From: Forficula auricularia
Taxonomy: Eukaryota > Arthropoda > Insecta > Dermaptera > Forficulidae
DNA length: 64,000 nucleotides
NCBI GenBank assembly: GCA_024734495.1
Contig: JALMQS010000853.1
Span: 397,399 to 461,398, forward strand
Direction: 5' to 3'
In this document: positions 21,839 to 30,930 of the stretch, piece after piece
How the letters are laid out: each line of letters begins with the position of its first letter
How positions within the stretch are numbered: position 1 is the first letter of the stretch
Notes under the pieces: model-generated
Told to the model about the DNA's origin: nothing
What the model saw: only the letters and a program-made list of their open reading frames with translations
Databases searched by the model: none
Made by a program: the position numbers and the translations under genes

Positions 21839-22070
21839 GCAGGAGTCCTCCCCCCTTAGCTTCATGACTCACCTCCCCAGTTTCATGAAAAGTAACGCTC
21901 CTATCCCATTTGAAAGTCCTTTATCTTACCTTTTGTTGAAGTTATAAGACTTGACCGCTTTTATTTTTAGCATATAATGCTAAAATGCAACAATTTTCAA
22001 CCCACCCCTCCGAAATTTCAAACGACTCTCCGTCCTAATCCCCCCCCCTCCTGTGGGCACCCTGTATAAG
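21839..22070 (-). mobile_element. GC-run repeat, uninterrupted copy (empty-site relative of 11715-12845)
   Basis: Reverse complement reads CAGGGTGCCCACAGGAGG, G run, GTTGAAAATTGTTGCATTTT, ATGCTAAAAATAAAAGCGG, AACTTCAACAAAAGGTAAG and TGAAACTGGGGAGGTG. It is collinear with the two outer parts of 11715-12845, without the hairpin element. Confidence 0.7.
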
Positions 22071-22439
22071 GATATTAATGAGTTAGATATTGCATTGGAA
22101 CGGTTTTTCGTAAAAATGTAAGAGCATTAAAAAAAAAAAATCGAGATACAACAAAATACGAGAGCCATTTGAGTCACGCGTGTTTTGAATAAAAGAACTT
22201 AATCCTTTAAATATATTTCTCTAAATATACTAATGTAATTTTTTTTAATATGATTCTGGAGGGAATTTAGAACGTTAATGAAATGGAGAAGGGGGAAAGT
22301 AAAATCCCCGAAAAATAGGATGTTGATAAATAAAAAAACAATTCTTTAAAATATATCATTTAACAAGTCGGAACTCAATTAAAAATAAAAAAAAATAATA
22401 ATAAATAAAGTAAAAAAGAAAGAAAATTAACAAATAAAC

Positions 22440-22700
22440 AAGGAAAGAAACTCGTTCGCTTGCGAGATGGAACGAAGTTGGATTTCGAATGTGGAAAACT
22501 ATCGGGTTTGAGTTTCCACCGGTGGCGGTGGGTGAACCTGTTCCTTTCCCCGGCCCTGGAAACACGACCCTTCTATCTCCTTCTCCCCTATGTTCTCATT
22601 AGAATGGCCCGGGAGGATTTATTAAGCGTTCGGCAATTTAATACTCACCCCTTTCGCTGGACTTTGAACAAATTTCACTCTTTATTTTCTTTACAAATTG
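22440..22700. other. GC-elevated islet, possible conserved or regulatory DNA
   Basis: About 220 bp far more GC-rich than the neighbourhood (TTTCCACCGGTGGCGGTGGG, CCCGGGAGGATTT). Both strands have frames of 69-81 codons, but neither matches a family I know and no splice signals frame them. It is listed because the base composition breaks sharply at both sides. Confidence 0.25.
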
Positions 22701-22989
22701 ATTGAGTTAAAAAACAGAGCCGATGCAGGATATTCTAATTAAAAAATAACTTTGATTTTGCAAATAGGTATGTGTCCGCTTCGTTTCTTACAATAAACGA
22801 TAACATAACATATATATTATAAAAATGTTAGCTCTTCTACTTCAATTTTAAATAAGAATTAAATATAATTGAAAGGTTTTTGTTTTGCCGAGAGTAGCAG
22901 AGTTGTTGATTCACAAAGAGAAACAAAGAGGTTGTCCTCTGCTTGATGCAAATAAACATACACACATATATATCGAGATGATATATCTG

Positions 22990-23112
22990 TATATATCATC
23001 ATCATCATCATTGAGTATACAGTCCTAAGACTGGTTTGATGCAACAATCCGTCTCCACTCGACTCTGTCCCCCGCCAGCTGTTTAACCTCTCTAAATGTC
23101 TGGCATCCCAGT
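22990..23112. mobile_element. Retroelement 3'-tail-like insertion (CATCAT run, then CCTAAGACTGGTTTGATGC)
   Basis: A CAT-type simple run is followed by GAGTATACAGTCCTAAGACT and GGTTTGATGCAACAATCCGT, and ends at CTGGCATCCCAG. Similar GGTTTGATGC words occur in LINE/SINE 3' ends of arthropods. It sits within a TA microsatellite inside the family-1 element. Confidence 0.45.
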
Positions 23113-23143
23113 ATATATATATATATATATTATTTATTTGTTT

Positions 23144-23182
23144 GAGACTATAGTTTCGAAGACTTGGTCTTCATCATCATTC
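23144..23182 (-). ncRNA. Hammerhead-like motif (family 1, left half)
   Basis: Minus strand: stem II GAAGAC/GTCTTC with CAA loop, then GAAACTATAGTCTC. The 5' core reads AGAATGATGA, so the conserved C of CTGATGA is changed to A. Probably inactive. Confidence 0.35.
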
Positions 23183-23217
23183 TTTTTTAATTATAAATGT
23201 TGTTTTTCATGGAGTCA

Positions 23218-23254
23218 CGATGATGAAGACCAAGTCTTCGAAACTATAGTCTCG
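23218..23254 (+). ncRNA. Hammerhead-like motif (family 1, right half)
   Basis: Same stem II and GAAACTATAGTCTC. The 5' core reads CGATGATGAAGAC, with the T of CTGATGA lost. Confidence 0.35.
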
Positions 23255-23560
23255 AACAAATAAATAATATATATATACAGATATATCATCTCGATATATA
23301 TGTGTGTATGTTTATTTGCATCAAGCAGAGGACAACCTCTTTGTTTCACTTTGTGAAGAATTAAATAAATTAATAAAGTAAAGGGAGTGTAGTTTCACAG
23401 TGAATGAAATAAAACTCAAAAAGAGGTTTATACAAACTCATATTTCGGATTATTAGTCATCATCAGGAGTTTACAGATTAAAAACTGGTTTTTAATTTGT
23501 AAACTCCTGATGATGGACTAATAATCCGAAATCGAGGGGTGAACCGCGATAAAATATGCT

Positions 23561-23760
23561 GAACACCTACTTCCACTTGTACTTCCAAATGTTTCCAAGT
23601 AATTCTAAATATTTCCAAGTAATTCCAAATATTTCCAAGTACTTCCAAATGTTTCCAAGTACTTCCAAATATTTCCAAGTACATCCAAATATTTCCAAGT
23701 ACATCCAAATATTACCAAGTACTTCCAAATGTTTCCAGGTACTTCCAAATATTTCCAAGT
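23561..23760. repeat. 20-bp minisatellite, about 10 units
   Basis: Units such as ACTTCCAAATGTTTCCAAGT repeat with an exact 20-bp period from about 23561 to 23760. Variation is mainly G/A at one site and C/A or T/C at two others. The same unit (inverted, fewer copies) is in the sister MITE at 55936. Frames on both strands across it are repeat artefacts. Confidence 0.9.
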
Positions 23761-23763
23761 ACT

Positions 23764-24126
23764 TGATAGAGTTTTTTCTTTAGGAGACGGACTGGTATAA
23801 ATATACAATTGGATGTTGATGAAGGCAGTCCAAGGTGGTTGTAAAAAAATAAGACTATATCAGTTTTACTATTTTACATTTATTCGATAACCGACGTTTA
23901 ATTGCTTATCGAGATGAAATTTTATAATGTTTTCTTGGCATTTTCAAAGGAGACAGGAAGTAATTATGAATTGATATACTTTCATTGACTTTTCGTTACC
24001 CTGAAGAAGGAGAGAGTAAATCTCCGAAACGTCGGTTATCGAATAAATGTAAAATAGTAAAACTGATATAGGTAGTCTTATTTTTTTACAACCACCTTGG
24101 ACTGCCTTCATCAACATCCAATTGTA
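23764..24126. mobile_element. Family-2 palindromic element nested in the hAT MITE
   Basis: Leader TTTAGGAGACGGACTGGTA on the left only, then arms ATACAATTGGATGTTGATGA, AGGCAGTCCAAGGTGGTTG and TTATTCGATAACCGACGTTT with the inverse ending at 24126. Minisatellite units resume directly afterwards (TTCCAAGTACTTCC), so it inserted inside the array. It carries one good hammerhead-like motif on the plus strand. On the minus strand only the outer strand (AAACGTCGGTTATCGAATAA) is left. Confidence 0.7.
23992..24043 (+). ncRNA. Hammerhead-ribozyme-like motif (family 2, best preserved)
   Basis: Stem I TTCG-TT-ACC pairs with GGT-TAT-CGAA (3 + 4 bp around an internal loop, as natural hammerheads have). The core is CTGAAGA, extra A, stem II GGAGA/TCTCC with loop GAGTAAA, then GAAAC and the cleavage triplet GTC at 24031-24033. 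Stem III is the minimal ACGT palindrome. Stem I, stem II and loop sequences all differ from the 9-kb copies, yet pairing is kept. That is covariation-type support for an RNA fold. Cleavage has not been shown, and the base between the core and stem II is non-canonical. Confidence 0.55.
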
Positions 24127-24262
24127 TTTCCAAGTACTTCCAAAGAGGTGAACACCTACTTCCAATCGCGGATCACTCCTCGTCCGAAATATATTGAGTT
24201 TGTATAAGCCTCTTTGAGTTTTATTTCATTCATTGTGAAACTACACTCTCTTTACTTTATTA

Positions 24263-25730
24263 ATTAATATCACGTTTCACCTAAAACCTACACCACTTTC
24301 TCTAAGTAAAAAAGAATTAAATACATTATAAAAAATCATTTCTTTCTAAAATCTTTTGGTACATTTTTGAAACCCCTTATTCGGACTCTGAAATGTCTGA
24401 AAGGTTGAGAAAAATCATTTTCAACCGAAATTGTCTCAGCTTTCTATATTTCGATATCCATAGCAACATGAGATCAGAAGCTCACAGAAAGTTCGCCCTA
24501 TTGCCAAAAATATATATGGGGGGGGGGGGGGGGGCTACAATAAATAAAAATAAATATTTTAATTTTATCAAAATAAAAGTTTCAACTGGAAATTCTGGGA
24601 GAGTATTCAATTTGGCATGAGAATTATCATATATTTATAAAAAGAAACAAGGAGGTTGTCCTCTGCTTTCTCTTTATGAATCAACAGCTCTACTACTCTT
24701 GGCAAAATAAAAACTTTTTAATTACATATATTTATTCCTATAATTATATGAAGTTGTTGCAAGTCTGTTAATTCTGGTTATCTAATCAAAAATGTCTGAT
24801 CTAAGTGGTTTCAGACTTTTAGTAAACATAAATATACCGACCGAAGAATTAAATCGCTATTTAAATTTTATTTTTGATATAGGTTTAAGCTACTGGTAAT
24901 TTTATGAAAAAATAATGATGCTAAGCGAATCATATGTAAAATAATAAATAATATTGTAGATATTTAAATTGAAATATATATATACTATATACCTTAATAT
25001 TTCCAAAAACAAAAATTCTAAAAATATTTGACTGAAACTTAGTATTCTACCATGTAAAAAATTCTCATTTATCAAACCCTATATCCTTATATAATTAAAG
25101 ACTCTTCTTATAAAAAAGAGAAAGAGTAAAAGAAAAAATAAAGTATCTCATCATCTCATTTTACACTTTTTTAAGAGAAAGATAATTTTTCATTTTTGAG
25201 TGAATTATTTAATAAAAGATTAATGAACAAAATAAAAGAATTAAATAGGAGCCTTTTTTGGAAACTTACCTCTTCTGTAATTAAAACCATAATATGTTGT
25301 CAAATAAATATATTTTAATATTTATATAATTTTTTTTTAAAACATAGAAGTAATTTGTATAATCAGGAATCAAAAGTTTAGAGAAAATCCTTCCCTTTAT
25401 AATTCTAAAATAATTTAATATTTAGTAGGCAAGTAATGATAAGTAATTTGAAAATTCTTGACAATGCTTCATAAATTATATATATTTACGATAAGGATTT
25501 TCTTCAAATAATAATAAAAATAAATATAAAAAAAAGTCTATATCTGATCAAATAAAGTATTACGTTTTTAAATACATATTCTATTTAAAATTAAAATTAA
25601 ATTAGAAAAATCAAAAGACTGTCTTAAGATAGTTGAATGACTAAATAATATTAAAGACTGAATTTTTAGTTATTAAAATTAAGGGGGGGGGGGTTTGTGG
25701 TATTGAAAATAAAGATTTAAAAAAGTTTTT
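24263..25730. other. AT-rich intergenic DNA; G17 homopolymer and a family-1 fragment
   Basis: No gene. A run of 17 G lies at 24518-24534. A family-1 body and tail fragment on plus lies at 24645-24725 (AGGAGGTTGTCCTCTGC, then CTCTACTACTCTTGGCAAAA). The rest is A/T-rich. A G11 run is at 25682-25692. Confidence 0.55.
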
Positions 25731-25915
25731 ATAAACCTAATTATATTTCAGGTATGTTAATCCATCTAGTACATAGACTATAGTTTATTAGTACTGATTA
25801 GTTTATGTGTTCCTGAAGATGGGTTAACAATCCAAAATATATCGAGACTTATAAAAACTTTGTAAATCGATCATTTCTGTGGAGCACCATAAAAACTCTA
25901 CACAACACTATCCTA
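25731..25915. mobile_element. Decayed hammerhead-like repeat (family 3 type)
   Basis: Left part AAAAGTTTTTATAAACCTAA with ATATTTC, and right part AATATATCGAGACTTATAAA, are rough inverses. Between them CCTGAAGATGGGTTAACAAT, CCAAAATATATC keeps the CTGAAGA core and a short stem, but the GAAA box has become AAAA. No longer expected to fold as a ribozyme. Confidence 0.4.
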
Positions 25916-26277
25916 GGTTTATTGAATTTTTAGTTCTAAATAATTTTGATCTTAGTATTTGTAGTTTATTTTTTTTAGTATGACTAATAAAAAGTAGAAT
26001 TCTTGACCAATAATCTATTTGAACTAAAAATTCAGAATATACCATGATTATAATATTCAAACCTTCAAGACCCGGGTACAAAAACATCTACGCCTCCCCC
26101 TTTTCTCTTGATCAATTTCCCCTTCTCTACGGCAATGAAAGAATCTTTTGACATCAATAGGGGCTGCATCTTCTGATATGGTCCTTCTTGCATTCGAACC
26201 CATTAAAAAAAAGTAAAAGTACAACCTTTAATTTATTCTTGTTAAGTATATTGTAACTTGTTTTATCTTTATACAGT

Positions 26278-26640
26278 TATTACCTGTCAATTATCTGCGG
26301 AATTGGGTGATGCGGCGACCGCAGATAATCCGCAAAATGACCGAAAACGAGCACAAAGCAACATGAAAATGCTTTTGAACAATTTTTATTTAGCGTAGGG
26401 GTCTAAATATGTATGTATATTAACTTTATATTTTTATTTATTCTAATTCTCTACTTGTATTTGTATATAATATCCTCTACCGGAATAGATTGTCCGCTTT
26501 ATCGTCGAAAAAAAAGAAGATAATGAAAAGCAAGACTGCGGATAATTAAGAATTTATTATAAATATTTTCATTAAAAAATTTCCTTTTTTTTTATAAATT
26601 CCGTTAACATTGAGGGTCACACTTAATGGGTTCAAACGAA
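26278..26640. other. Possible decayed DNA transposon end
   Basis: ATTACCTGTCAATTATCTGC at 26279 and GACTGCGGATAATTAAG near 26535 are partial inverses about 260 bp apart, and a local palindrome ATTATCTGCGG/CCGCAGATAAT lies at 26290-26330. The arrangement recalls pogo/Tigger-type ends, but TA flanks and full termini are not clear. Confidence 0.3.
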
Positions 26641-26852
26641 AAAGAAAAAAAAAGAATTTATAGATGGCGAATCAAAAATCTTATTAAATTTTTGAAAATA
26701 TGTCAAAAGAGCAGCATGCCTCTCAGGTGACAAAAATGGTACACATTTGTGCAGCATATCTAAGATGTTTGATAAGACTTTCTTTTCTTTCGTAAATAAA
26801 TTAGTACCTGGAGGCACCGAGCTATGCTCGGTAACTTCTTCCTTCAGTTAAA
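26641..26852 (-). pseudogene. Unidentified coding-like fragment
   Basis: The minus-strand frame runs from a codon after an upstream TAA and reads EEVTEHSSVPPGTNLF, TKEKKVLSNILDMLHKCVPF and LSPERHAALLTYFQKFNKIF before a Phe-rich end and a stop. Composition is protein-like with a balanced amino-acid mix, but it is not a family I recognise. No good acceptor or donor frames it. It could be a transposon ORF remnant or a host exon. Confidence 0.3.
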
Positions 26853-27990
26853 AGCTTTATTTTAATATTATTTTTAATTTAAAATTCTGATAAAAAGGTC
26901 GATTTTTATTTGAGAGCCGCTTTCAAATTAAAAAAATACAAAAATATATAATAGTCGACCAATGTAGCCCCCCTACCTCCACCCCGCTCGACCCCACCCC
27001 CAAAACCTCTCCCTACCCCCGGATTCCCCACCTCTGCGCCCCACCTTCTGCACCTGTTTTGATTCAACCATATGATTCATTTTTATTCATACAATTAATA
27101 AATAAAACCTATCAAAATGTGTTGTTTTTTTCAGAAAATTGAGACCTGCTTATGCGAAATATATTTTTAAATAAATTCTTGATTATTTTTTATTCTATTA
27201 AATAAATAAAGTTCTTTATAAAAACAATTATAAAACGTTTATTAATATTTCTAACGTTTAGGGAGAACAAAATATGTTAAAATCCACAATCACAATACTT
27301 CTTCAAGGCCTTTTAGAACAATGAAACAAACAACCCATTGTCTGCCTGGGTATAAAGGAAAATGGAAACTCTTTTAAAACCCTAAGAATGGGATTTGTCT
27401 ACCTGAGAATAATTAATTTGATTACGAAAAAACCCATCAAAAACAATTTTGTCGAAGATGAGACCGTGACAGATCGAATTGTCACCCCAAAAACCCCTAA
27501 CCCGTGAATTTCATCAAAATCGGTAAAGCCGTTTTCAAAATAGAAGTAAGATACAAATATATAAACAAATATATATCAAACAAATAAATATACAATTTTT
27601 GCTCGTTTAATAAGAGTAGATATTATTATTATTAATAATTGACAATGATGGCGCGCACCACAAGAGCAAAGCCTATTTGCATCGGAGAAAAAAAGAGATT
27701 AACTCCTTATTGGCATAAAAGAATGAACAATGCCATTTTCAGCTCGTCCATTTATTATTTATAATATAAATTAAGTAGTCAAATTTAAATTCAACAATTT
27801 CCCATGATATATTTTTAATATTCTCGTCTTTATGCCAAAACCACGAATGTTCACATCTTCCGATTTTCATTAGAGTGACTTCCTTAGATAATTTTTAACA
27901 AAAAACATATTTGAGATATCAATGAACAAAAGTAATAAATATTTATTAGTAATGAAGCTGTTGAACCTTTTATTTTTGTGATTAATTTGA
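26853..27990. other. Intergenic DNA with a repeat 3'-end remnant at 27440-27610
   Basis: A C-rich patch occurs at 26960-27060. At 27500-27610 the order TGAATTTCATCAAAATCGGT, AAGCCGTTTTC, ATACAAATATATAAAC and TTTTTGCTCGTTTAATAAGA resembles the 3' end of a widespread arthropod interspersed repeat. The class is not certain and no gene is seen. Confidence 0.4.
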
Positions 27991-28143
27991 TTAAAATTTG
28001 GACATTTATTTAAATCACACATAATTAATTATAATTATTTATTGAACTCGAACAAATAATTGTAGTTAGATTGTATTATTTGTTCGTGTTTAATAAATTA
28101 TTATAATTTATTATGTGTGATTTAAATAAAAATCCAAATTTTA
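27991..28143. mobile_element. Palindromic MITE, 153 bp
   Basis: Near-perfect inverted halves: TTAAAATTTGGA, TTTAAATCACACATAAT, TATTTATT, CGAACAAATAAT and then the inverse back to TCCAAATTTTAA. No ORF. TTAA or TA at the ends is compatible with Tc1/mariner or piggyBac insertion, but AT-richness prevents a decision. Confidence 0.65.
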
Positions 28144-28624
28144 ATAAATATTTGAACGTAGAATATGCTAAAAAGAATTTTGGAAATATTATAACTCAGA
28201 AATACTAAATTTCTCATTGACGGTTTTGGGATAATCGCGCACGATGATTTAAGAATGTATTTAACTTAGTTAAAATTCAAATTTGCATAATCAGTTTTAT
28301 TTAAAATCTATTTATTAACGAAGAAATAGATTTCTTAATGGGACTAGGATACATTAGAGATTAAATCAATCAATTCAAGCATAAATCTGATTGTTAAAAT
28401 GTGAAGAAAAGACGAAAAAAATAATCGATTTAACGTTTATGAAATAAAAAAGTAATATTCAAATGGAAATTGACTTGTTGAATTTTCTTCAAATCATTTT
28501 TCTTGACGACTTCTTAGCACAAATAAGAATAAATATTTAATGTTAATTGATTTGAATAAGAATGCTAAAATCAAAGACCGAATCAACATTTACAAAGGGT
28601 TCTAAAGAACACATCTTTTTCACA
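28144..28624. other. AT-rich intergenic DNA, nothing recognised
   Basis: No gene, RNA or bounded repeat seen. Confidence 0.45.
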
Positions 28625-28838
28625 GGAGTTTTTAAAAGGTTATAGTGGTGTTTCACAAATAAAAATTAAAAATTAAAAAATTTTAAAAAATTTGTTAATT
28701 ATATTTTTGAGTTTTATTTTAAATACTCTATACATATTCGGGTTTTTAGCCCATCAGGAGTTTGAGTTTACAAAAGACTTCAGTTTTTTAATTTTTATTT
28801 TTACTTGTGAAACACCACTATAACCTTTTAAAAACTCC
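28625..28838. mobile_element. Family-3-type palindromic element
   Basis: Left arm GGAGTTTTTAAAAGGTTATA, GTGGTGTTTCACAAATAAAA. The right arm is its inverse ending at 28838. On the minus strand the centre reads CTCCTGATGGGCTAAAAACC, CGAATATG, a shortened version of the CTGATGA...GAAAT head of the element at 23370. Arm words GTTTCAC and AAAACTC are also shared with that element. Confidence 0.55.
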
Positions 28839-29248
28839 AGTGTTTAATATGTTTCACTATAAACCAACACCGCTTTCCCTAAATGACATCTTTTTCACTC
28901 GTTTTTCACTAATTTTTGAAGTTCTGGTCGTTTTTGTTCCTGCAAAAACAGTGTATTCACAATGCGACTCTATTGTTGTATTCTATAGTTATATACATTG
29001 GCGAAAACGCTACTTGCTTGGTCATTCACTAATAGGAACAACATATTACTCCCCATAAGTAAGTATGTGTTTGTTATTCATCGTTAGCAGGCACCTAAAG
29101 CGGTTGCCAATAGATGTTTGGGGGTAGATTTGGAGTGAATTATTAATTTTATATTATATATCTTTTTTTTATGATAATGATGAGAGGAGTTACACCAAAA
29201 AGATGCAACCCCTAAATCCCTCCATCGTGAAAAGAAGAAGAAAGAATT

Positions 29249-29640
29249 TTATTGACTGGGCGGGGGTCGAAGGTTTCTGTGAATACGGGTCTTAAATAGC
29301 TGAAGGTTATGAGTCGCGGGAAAGATGGTGGCAGGGAGCGAGTTCCAGTCTCTGGAGGTCTTAGGGATAAAAGAGTTGGCGAAAGCTCTTGTTCGACTTT
29401 TATCCAATTTGACAGCGAAGGGGGCTTACCGTTCGAAACCGCGTGTTTCTCGTAAAGAGGGCTTTAGGGGGATAATTGATTTCAGCTCGACTGAACAGAC
29501 CCCGTGATAATATCTGTAGTACAGTGAAAGGGCAGAAATTGTTCTTCGGTGAGCCAGGGAGTCGAGTGAGTTGGTTAGAGCCGGGTCTCCTATTAGTTTA
29601 ATTGCTCGCTTCTGAATCGCATCCAGTGTAGCAAGAGAAT
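29249..29640 (-). pseudogene. LINE ORF2 C-terminal region (Jockey/CR1-like), one in-frame stop
   Basis: The minus-strand frame reads DAIQKRAIKLIGDPALTNSL, DSLAHRRTISALSLYYRYYH and GVCSVELKSIIPLKPSLRET. It then reaches a TAA (29426-29428) and continues in the same frame with TRAFANSFIPKTSRDWNSLP and NLQLFKTRIHRNL, to a stop at 29249-29251. This is the conserved domain that ends many LINE ORF2 proteins. An AATAAA follows directly downstream. The N-terminal RT part is absent, since upstream sequence stops matching near 29640. Apart from the one stop it is well preserved, so the insertion is fairly young. Confidence 0.8.
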
Positions 29641-30930
29641 GCTTGGATGGATGAATCTTGAATGGATGTCACCCAAATCAAGTTTTTTTTGCCAATTGAT
29701 TCTGTAGATACAATAAAAATATGGTAGGGCCATATATTCACTGTTAACTGTGGAAATTACTGACATGACTTTGAATCGAAACCTTGAGGCTTCTAGGCAT
29801 CTCAAGTTCTATTTTGACTAACATAGTACAACAATGATTCATGAATTAGAATCGGACTGAAGAATCACTATTCTAAGGCAAGAGCTTTCATCAGTACAAA
29901 ACTGAGCACGTCTTTTTAAATGTTTAAAATATCCCATTAAGTTTAAATTTTTTTTATGTAAAAATTTAAGCTTAGTAGATATGTCTCTGGAGTGGGATTT
30001 TTTAAGTGGATAAACTTTTTGGCTCGAGACGCTGCCAGCCCGGAGGGCCGAGCATCGAGGGCGTGCCTCCGGCACGCCCTCGAAGCTCGTGCTAAATATT
30101 AAAATAGTTTTAAAAATTCGGGACATGGCAACCCAGGTTTTACTCCTGAAGGTGTTATTTGTTGTCCCCGTAAACATCAGTTTATTGCCATGTTCCATTT
30201 CCTGCTCAACTTTAAGAACCATTTTAAAAAAGCAGTTGTTTAAACATAGATGCTAAGTGGTTGTAATCATTCGTATTTTATCTAACCATGCGATGGCGTA
30301 GGGGAGGAAAGAAATGGCCGCACAACATTCTACTTAAGGCGAAGAAAATAAATTTCACCAAACTACCCTTTGCAAATGGAGATTTTTTATAATTTGTTAA
30401 AAAATTATAATATGTAATAATAGGGGAAGAAAACAAGTTAAATATTCAAAAATATAGCCGAATCTGGAATTTTTTTTTATTTTTTATTTTTGTTTGCAAG
30501 CTTCTGTACTATACATTTACTATTTAGGAGTAGAGGCATTTCACTACTAGAGGAAATAAAAGGCTCGCAACTAGCCCAAGCCAATATATGCCCTTAGGCC
30601 TTCTAGATTAATTTCGGTAGGTTGAAAGCAAACGTATAAGATTTGAGTGTCTGTAATAACCCATTATCATGTAGTGTCTCAGATGATCAAACTATCAAAA
30701 AGCTGGCCGAGTACGAGTCAGACCGGATACAGAAGATACCATACCTTTTAGCTACCAAAATACTTAAGATATCAAATTCGTTTTTATTTGTCTTTGATAA
30801 TGAGGCAATGAATCAATTTGTGGAACTTTTTAATGATTTCAAATTTAGCAGTTTCCTAGCGCCGACAGGTACAAAAATTACCGAAAAACGGCCACTTTGG
30901 AACTTTCTCACACCGTCATTTTAAATTAAA
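29641..30930. other. Mixed intergenic DNA with weak ORFs
   Basis: A 127-codon minus-strand frame (30222 down to 29839) and a 93-codon plus-strand frame at 30643-30924 are the longest here. Neither has a recognisable domain. The latter includes an AGCTGGCCGAGTACGAGTCA word known from arthropod interspersed repeats, so it is probably not a gene. Confidence 0.4.
30056..30082. other. Perfect GC-rich hairpin, 11-bp stem
   Basis: CGAGGGCGTGC pairs fully with GCACGCCCTCG across a CTCCG loop. It is isolated in otherwise AT-rich DNA and next to another GC block (CCAGCCCGGAGGGCCGAGC). No T run follows on either side, and no function is evident. Confidence 0.6.

Larger units (their letters stand above)
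22862..23355. mobile_element. Family-1 palindromic hammerhead-like element, with a later retroelement-tail insertion
   Basis: Left half on minus and right half on plus share, from centre outward: the hammerhead-like head, CTCAAACAAATAAATA, the body GCATCAAGCAGAGGACAACC with TCTTTGTTTC, and (left only) the tail GCTACTCTCGGCAAAAC plus CTTTCAATT. The left half is interrupted at 22990-23112 by a foreign segment lying between TA runs. The right half stops at TTTGTGAA, before the tail. Confidence 0.65.
23533..24182. mobile_element. hAT-type MITE with internal minisatellite and nested insertion; 8-bp target duplication
   Basis: Identical 8-mers TCCGAAAT flank it (23525-23532 and 24183-24190). The ends are CGAGGGGTGAACCGCGAT and, inverted, CGAGGAGTGATCCGCGAT. 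The subterminal words ACACCTACTTCCA occur near both ends. A smaller, uninterrupted copy with its own perfect 8-bp duplication is at 55936-56114, which fixes the boundaries. It contains a 20-bp minisatellite and a family-2 element. Confidence 0.85.
23370..24262. mobile_element. Family-3 palindromic element hosting a nested hAT MITE
   Basis: Outer inverted repeat: TTAATAAAGTAAAGGGAGTG, TAGTTTCACAGTGAATGAAA and TAAAACTCAAAAAGAGG on the left, with the inverse ending CTCTCTTTACTTTATTAA on the right. The centre has CTCCTGATGATGGACTAATA, a hammerhead-like head in which ATCCGAAAT replaces the GAAAC box. The hAT MITE at 23533-24182 sits in that box, and the two copies of TCCGAAAT around it rejoin to a continuous head. 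Confidence 0.6.

Noticed and set aside
23478..23808. Several overlapping ORFs with repeated Lys-Tyr-Leu or Ser-Lys-Tyr motifs
   Set aside because: They are translations of the 20-bp minisatellite in different frames.
23370..24262. CRISPR array, suggested by regular repeats
   Set aside because: Repeats are directly adjacent without spacers, belong to a minisatellite inside a transposon, and the genome is eukaryotic.
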